This document shows, in pieces, positions 31,086 to 36,596 of a stretch of DNA of 36,596 bases. The stretch comes from Ophiothrix spiculata. Lineage: Eukaryota; Echinodermata; Ophiuroidea; Amphilepidida; Ophiotrichidae. Every line of letters begins with the position of its first letter. Position 1 is the stretch's first letter. Location of the stretch: the NCBI GenBank assembly GCA_000969725.1, contig JXSR01S002736.1, one strand, 5' to 3'. A program made the position numbers and the translations under genes. The notes under the pieces are model-generated. The model saw only the letters and a list, made by a program, of their open reading frames with translations, searched no databases and was not told where the DNA came from.

Positions 31086-32032
31086 TAAAAGTGTATTTTT
31101 TTTATGCCTCCTTGTGATGAGAGGGACGTGTTGGTGTGGTTTTGAACGAGATTTGACTAGTAACAGATTCTCCTATTTCTTGTAAGGGAAGAGAGTAAAT
31201 ATCAAGGATAAATATATCTTTGACTTCCTAAAAGCAGTTTTTTAGAGATCAAACTCCTTCGCCTTATCCAGATTCTTGGTTAACTCTGCAAAAAGGCAAA
31301 TCTCAAAATCGACTCGAACATATTACAGTGAAAATGTACCAAGAAGTTTTTGCTCAGTACAGGAGTTTATTCACATTGTTTATAGATCAACTGGTTTATT
31401 ATTCTTGAGATTTCAAGTTAGACCAAAATAAAATGAAGACTGCGTTTTTGAAGGCAGAATTGCTGCATTCACCATTAGAGCCGGCGGCAAAAATTCAACA
31501 CAGCTCCACAATGTTCTTGTGTTTTGTTTTGCAAAAATTGCAAAATATATCAATTTTATTAAATACGGTCCTTGACATATGTTCGTTCCCATAGAGTTTG
31601 TACAAAACCAACGGGTGATTATACCCAGATAATAGCCATCTTTAATGATATCGAACTTTTTGGTTATAACAAAATCTTAAGTATTATTGTCTCCAAATAA
31701 AAAACATTACCTTTATCAATAAGATGAAATGATTTGACCCACAACAAAGTCCATGACCACACTGAAATTATTTCTCTAAGTGATGTACACAGATTTAATA
31801 TTTCTCTAAAAATATCCGCATTCTTTTCGCAGTATGATGCTCTTACGAACTTAAATTTCGTGTATTATGTATTTCATTCTAATCTTTTTACTATTTCGTA
31901 TCTGTCTATTTGTGTTTAATCAATTAAAATAAGATATTCTTCCAGTATCTTAGCAACTGAAATCGAAACTGTTGATCAGTACAATTATGACAACATATGA
32001 ATATTAAAAACATTCTTACGATTACAAGAGGT
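31086..32032. other. Intron 1 remainder, nothing identified
   Basis: A 53-codon plus-strand frame begins at an ATG near 31432 (MKTAFLKAEL), faintly like a copia RT block but too short to call. No other structure is seen. Confidence 0.5.
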
Positions 32033-32038
32033 CATTAC

Positions 32039-32077
32039 ACTTTTCAGAAGACAAAATAAGTCACCTGCACAACCCAT
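32039..32077 (-). CDS. Tetraspan gene, exon 1 (start codon)
   Basis: The ATG at 32077 has a strong context (AAGATGG) and opens MGCAGDLFCLLKS. MGC is a possible myristoylation/palmitoylation N-terminus and fits the Cys-rich start of related proteins. An in-frame ATG 18 bases upstream (32095) would add MIFKQK. It has a weaker context and overlaps the end of a 7-codon upstream ORF (MTIGDDL, stop before the 32077 ATG), so 32077 is preferred. The donor used is AAAAGT|GTAATG (T at +5, weak). It is chosen because it gives phase 0 and lines up with the family. A stronger donor 18 bases on (AATC|GTAAGA) would be out of phase with exon 2. Confidence 0.55.
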
Positions 32078-32177
32078 CTTCTGCTTAAAGATCATCACCG
32101 ATGGTCATTATGATACCCTGTGTCTTTCTCCAGCCACTGAAATTGGATCTTAGCAAGAGTTTGGTCTTTTTTTTTCT

Positions 32178-32185
32178 TTATATAA
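32178..32185 (-). promoter_or_regulatory. TATA-like box upstream of the tetraspan gene
   Basis: Minus-strand TATATAAA, inside CTTATATAAAG, lies about 100 bases before the start codon at 32077. A start site about 30 bases downstream would leave a 5' UTR of about 70 bases containing one small upstream ORF. Similar AT strings are frequent here, so support comes mainly from position. Confidence 0.35.
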
Positions 32186-32189
32186 GAAC

Positions 32190-34140
32190 CTCATGTGACA
32201 TGCTCAAGGAGGATTGTATGAAAAAGTATAATGCTATAATGAATGTCAGAAGTGTGTACGGCCAGGTGTAGGTCAAAGTTTATAAATTTTTCTTTAGTAA
32301 TTTTATACAAAATGGAAATGGACACCATCAACTGGACAATTTAATCCTAACTAAGTTAATAAAACTAGGTGACGCGCTTCATGGCATTTAAAAACAGAAG
32401 AATATTTTTGTGGTTTGTGCATGGTGGAGATGTTGCATTGTGCGTATTTATTATAAGCCTTACAACGTCGAGTAAATGCGAGCTACAAACGCGAAAGATA
32501 TAATATTGAAAATATATGTATCTTTTTACTCAATAATCGAATTAAAATAATTAGCAACGATAAAAAAACATTCATGTGCTACAAGTCTGACAAACAAACA
32601 GTAAAGAGAAGCTTGGCTACATGAAGTATTTTAGTCCACCTACATTTATATATTTGAATGTCAATAACACCTTTCAAGATCTTCAATTTAATCATATCAA
32701 TATGGACTATCATAAAAACCTTTATGAAGACCTGAATAGCAAACTAACTGATGCAAGATTTTTTTTAAATTTAAAATTGGGATCATTTGCAAGCGTTATA
32801 TTTCATTTCTAACAAAACCTACCACTTTTGCATCTTGAAGCATGGCAACACGTGCGAGCCGTCTACAAAGATATATATCATTATATAAGAAGCATTATCA
32901 AAGTCAATTATTATATTCAATGGCATAGTTGGCATGCGACTATGACAATTGTCATTGTGGGCAATTAAAAAGCAATATATTCAAACTCAAATTCACTTTA
33001 ATTTCTACCAAAAATCACTTTATAAAGACAGGATGAAGGAGGTGCAACGGTAAGCAAATGCCTTATCAATGATGCACTCTCTTACTCATGTTAATAATTG
33101 AAAGCATCAGAACAACTTTAAGACAAACTATACAAACAAGATTAGGCATATATTTAGCAGTGTGTACCATAAGTTATGATTATTGAATGAATTGTCCTTT
33201 TGCATATATACCATAACCTATGGTTAATATTAAATTTAACATTTCTTTTTTATTTCTAAGAACTATTATAGGAGGCAGGTAATACTAATAATAATGCACA
33301 TATACATGTACTTCAAAGTGTGCATTATAGTCCCATGTACCAATGTAGAAATTCTCGATTTCATCTCCCACAGAGGAAGAGAAATTCTATCAGTTTGGTA
33401 TCTTGATGCATAGCAACGCGTGTGAGCCGTCAACATTAGATGCATCAGGTATCATTATGAGGAGATTGGCCCTGACAGGACTTACACAAGGCTATTCAGT
33501 GCATAGTTTGCATTTGGGAAAATGGTCTTTGAACATGCAAGATCTTTAAGGCAAGTTTAATTGGATACATATATTAAATATATAATAAATTCATACATTA
33601 GGTCTACATAGAATGGCTAATTAGAGAATATCCGACAATGAATTGTTTGAGTCTGTCGAATAGACCGATCGAACGGATTGGTCGGAAGGTTTAATGTAGT
33701 TTGTTTTGGTAGATAGCCATAAAAGTGGTTATTTTAAATTTGGCTCACATGTCCTCAAAGATCCTATTTTAGAGTAATACACCGAGGCAAAACACGACTT
33801 ATTGTTCAAAGACTGTTAAGTATCAGCTTATTGTTAGAATTTATGGTTTTTGAAGTTTTTCAAAGAGAAAATTTCAACATAAACAGTGATGTGTATATGG
33901 GTTTTTTTCCATAACGATTAAATATGATACAACAATAATAGCATTAGATATTACTTCATGTTCATCAACAAGCACTGAAAAAATCAAACAATCAAGATAA
34001 TTAAGCCTACACTTTTGAAAACCTAACTGATTGGCCTACAATGTGACTGATGTTGACGAGATGAAGAGATGGAATGAGCGGGACCACCCGCCTGACTTGA
34101 TATCCAGGGTATGCGTTTCCATACACGCAAACAGATGATG
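32190..34140. other. AT-rich stretch upstream of the tetraspan gene
   Basis: No supported exon. A 35-base direct repeat pair is present: 32832-32866 and 33400-33434, sharing ATCTTGA-GCAT-GCAAC and GAGCCGTC. Each copy is followed by a ATATCATTAT-like stretch, so they are probably two copies of an unnamed repeat. Confidence 0.5.
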
Positions 34141-34263
34141 TGCATCCTGAACCTACGGCTAGATACAGTGAGCATCAGAAACTATGCACCCTGAACCCAC
34201 AGCAAGATACAGTGGGCATCAAAAAATGAACACTCTGAACCAACGACTAGATAAGTAAACATC
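34141..34263 (+). repeat. Minisatellite, 44-base period, about three units
   Basis: Units begin TGCATCCTGAACC (34141), TGCACCCTGAACC (34185) and AACACTCTGAACC (about 34229). Each continues AGATACAGTG-GCATCA or a degraded form of it. Non-coding. Confidence 0.75.
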
Positions 34264-34302
34264 CCTGAATACGCTACTACCACGTGTATCAAAAAAAATT
34301 GT

Positions 34303-35163
34303 GCACGGATTAAAACTGATCTTGACCTTGATAAAAGCACCAAATCATAAATTTCTTGTTATTGTAGTAAAGCAGATTTAATAAGCTTTCAAATGCAGAA
34401 AAATGATAGAAATCGGATGTAAAAATAAAAAAGATATGACCAATTATATAAGCATAGCTTACCTCTTTTTCCTTCATTCCAATGGGATTTATACACATTA
34501 AACTTGTACTTATCAATGCCTATTAGAATGTACAATTTCATGTCTTTTCAACTCGGTGTTGGATTTTCCTGATTTTTAAACTACCTACCATGGTTAAAAG
34601 ACTTTATAAATTTCATTTAACAAAACGTTTTGTTTGTTTTACATTTCCAGAAGAAAAAAAGGAAGAAAAACCCATGGTTCAGGCATGTTTCTGCCAACCT
34701 GTATAATTTCTGTACAAATCCTGATTTTAGTTCATTTGATCATGTTGAACATAAATTATGTCATTTAAATACTCATTTGTGCAATATTTAATCATGCAAT
34801 TAACTGGACTACTTATTTATGAAATGTTTTAGTCATGCTGTGTAAATATTGCTTCATTTGAAATGCCAGTTCAACAATTAATTAAAGTTACATAGATAAT
34901 GGCGAAAAAACTCTCACTTCTTTGCTTTCGTCATGCCATAACCCGTAATTATGATAAATGTAATATCTTGCTTAACTGTGTAAATCCCATTGGAACGGAG
35001 GAAAAAGAGACGAATTTACAAAATGGTCATATCTAACTTTTTTTTCATCCGATTTCTCTCATTTTTTCTGCATTTGAAAGTATATTAAATTTACTTTACT
35101 ATAACAACAAGAAATGTATAATCTGATGCTTTTATCAATGACACGGTCATCTTTAATCCGGGC
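34303..35163. mobile_element. Inverted-repeat element with long loop
   Basis: About 190-base arms (34303-34497 and 34978-35163) are imperfect reverse complements. The left arm runs from TTAAAACTGATCTTGACC to AATGGGATTTATACAC; the right arm starts GTGTAAATCCCATTGG and ends near TCTTTAATCCGG. The 480-base centre is AT-rich with no supported gene. The 68-codon minus frame in the left arm is a shadow of the repeat. Confidence 0.75.
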
Positions 35164-35979
35164 ATAATTGTTTTTGATTCACGTGGTATAGTGCTTCAAA
35201 TGGTCATTAAACTATTGCCACATATCAACAATTATTTGGTAGCATCCAAATCATATCTACGACACAGGAATTTGAGTTTTAAAGATACATTTATGCATTT
35301 TTGCTGTTGGATACCAATAGATATATTCGTAATATATACAACGATTATGGGGTCTCAATTTGCCTTTACTCGTCATAAAAAAGTCTGTTATAACAACAAG
35401 AAAAATTGTGTTGGTCCTGGTCAAATTGTTGTTGCTGTTTTGATTGTGATTATAATAATTTCCTCCATAAGAGAGCCCACAGCGTTTAGTAATTGTCTGG
35501 TATAAATGACCATTTTTTATGTGCATACAATTTTGAGATACTTTGTAGCATCTGACGAAAAATAAGTAAAAGGTGAAACTGAAATTTAAGAATGAAAAAA
35601 ATATTTTCCATGCGTTTTTGCCACTGGCATTTAGGAATTATTGAAATACTTTCTAAATGTGGTGCAGACACGATGTTATATCTTGATGTATTGAAATTTG
35701 AAAAGTCCTACCGGCATTCAGCATAATGTTTTACAATTTTGCAGTAAATATGGAGCTCATAATAAGCGCTTCTCAATATTAATGTTTAAAGTTTTTCGTT
35801 GAATCTTTGTATTTCTTTAATCATTATTGACATAGGCCTTCCCATATATATTACCGTTGATTCTAGCAATAGCAGTAACTTACATACTTTGGTATTAAAA
35901 TATTTGTATTTTTAGAACATATTTTACCAATTTATTATGTATTGTAGCGAACTGTTATAGATATACTTAAAACTGTCCA
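35164..35979. other. AT-rich stretch, nothing identified
   Basis: Contains a 104-codon plus frame (35191-35505) of low protein-like character, overlapping an 89-codon minus frame. Both are of a length expected by chance. Confidence 0.5.
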
Positions 35980-36000
35980 CTAAACTAACTACCTAACTAC

Positions 36001-36032
<32 letters not shown>

Positions 36033-36033
36033 A
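35980..36033 (+). repeat. (CTAA)n microsatellite
   Basis: About twelve CTAA units with two CTAC variants near the start. Confidence 0.95.
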
Positions 36034-36426
36034 GAAATATAAAATAATATAAAGCTAACCACAGCATAAACTGATTATAGAATTGTTCTATAATAGAATT
36101 GTGAACTTTTGAATTGAAATTGATGTGAATTATACAATTGAACCAACGTCCAATGCTATCGTATAACGCCTTAAAAGAATAGCCAACAAAGTAGATTTGT
36201 AGGAAAAACCAAAAGGTTTCATGAACCGAAGATGTATAGACATTATGATAAACTCATGAAATCAAAATCACTGACCTACTGTCATACTTCTTGTAAACAC
36301 GTATTTGCGTCAGATGCCGCCAGCTTCCCATCTGGTTGGCATTTATGCCTGTACATGCCAATATTTTTAGGTTGAGACAGCATTCGAAATATAAACAGAC
36401 ATTTGGCGATCAACTTCCGGTACAAA

Positions 36427-36596
36427 TGAATACGCCAGAATAAGAACATCCCAACTCCAATAGCTCCCTTCGGTTAATTATATTTATTAAATATGAATGC
36501 ATACAAACTTCTGAAAATGCTTTCACATCACTAAAATAGCAATTCCATATCAATATCCTAATCATATTGTCACATTTGACCTTGTTGTTGACTTGT
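36427..36596. mobile_element. Foldback element family B, second copy, cut by the window edge
   Basis: TGAATACGCCAGAATAAGAA and ACATCCCAACTCCA match the terminus of the element at 26971-27438. GAAAATGCTTTCACATCACT and CACATTTGACCTTG match its arm. The other half must lie beyond the right edge. Confidence 0.85.

Noticed and set aside
31432..31593. MKTAFLKAEL resembles a copia reverse transcriptase block
   Set aside because: Only about eight residues match from memory and no neighbouring RT motif follows. Chance is likely.
35191..35505. 104-codon plus-strand ORF
   Set aside because: Length expected by chance, overlaps an 89-codon antisense frame, low protein-like character and no splice or promoter support.
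1..36596. CRISPR array, prokaryotic operon or phage features
   Set aside because: No regularly spaced direct repeats with unique spacers, no Shine-Dalgarno/ORF series. The sequence is plainly eukaryotic.

Overview
This window looks like AT-rich nuclear DNA from an invertebrate animal, most likely a marine deuterostome or lophotrochozoan. The reasons are small coding exons with GT/AG borders and kilobase introns, three copies of a tRNA-derived SINE, more than ten foldback (MITE-like) elements, an interstitial TTAGGG tract and a 250-base scaffold gap. No operons, Shine-Dalgarno sites or long reading frames are present. The two longest open frames (117 and 104 codons) are about what chance gives in 37 kb of this base composition. 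All gene calls were made by eye from splice sites, phase continuity and protein character.

The best supported gene is on the minus strand (32077 down to 24958). Six exons join with consistent phases into a protein of about 157 residues with four membrane segments. It resembles the LAPTM / DUF4728 group of small tetraspan membrane proteins. A TATA-like box lies about 100 bases upstream of the start codon, and an AATAAA lies about 520 bases past the stop. Its introns carry a SINE, a telomere-repeat foldback, two members of one foldback family (one with a second element nested inside it), and several other repeats.

The left half (about 3.5-16.2 kb) carries on the plus strand a series of short hydrophilic coding-like segments. 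Each follows a 3' splice site, starts in phase 2 and ends in its own stop codon. The best are at 6658, 8870, 11059 and 14322; weaker ones are at 3540, 6813 and 10228. The simplest reading is one gene with many alternative 3'-terminal exons giving interchangeable C-terminal tails, with the shared upstream exon not identified. The last has a long GC-richer 3' region ending at an AATAAA at 16181. A CRE/NRF1-like promoter patch and a signal-peptide reading frame near the left edge could be the 5' end of this or another gene.

From 16.2 to 24.4 kb there is mostly repeat DNA. It includes a CpG-rich foldback element and a likely assembly artefact around the gap, where a 175-base sequence is duplicated and two fragments from 2-6 kb away are joined. 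From 32.2 kb to the right edge I see only repeats and unrecognised AT-rich sequence. Other items are three decayed Ty3/gypsy-like reverse transcriptase fragments in a row (11.4-12.0 kb), a possible minus-strand exon pair at about 2 kb, and a 27-codon minus-strand frame at 23.0 kb.
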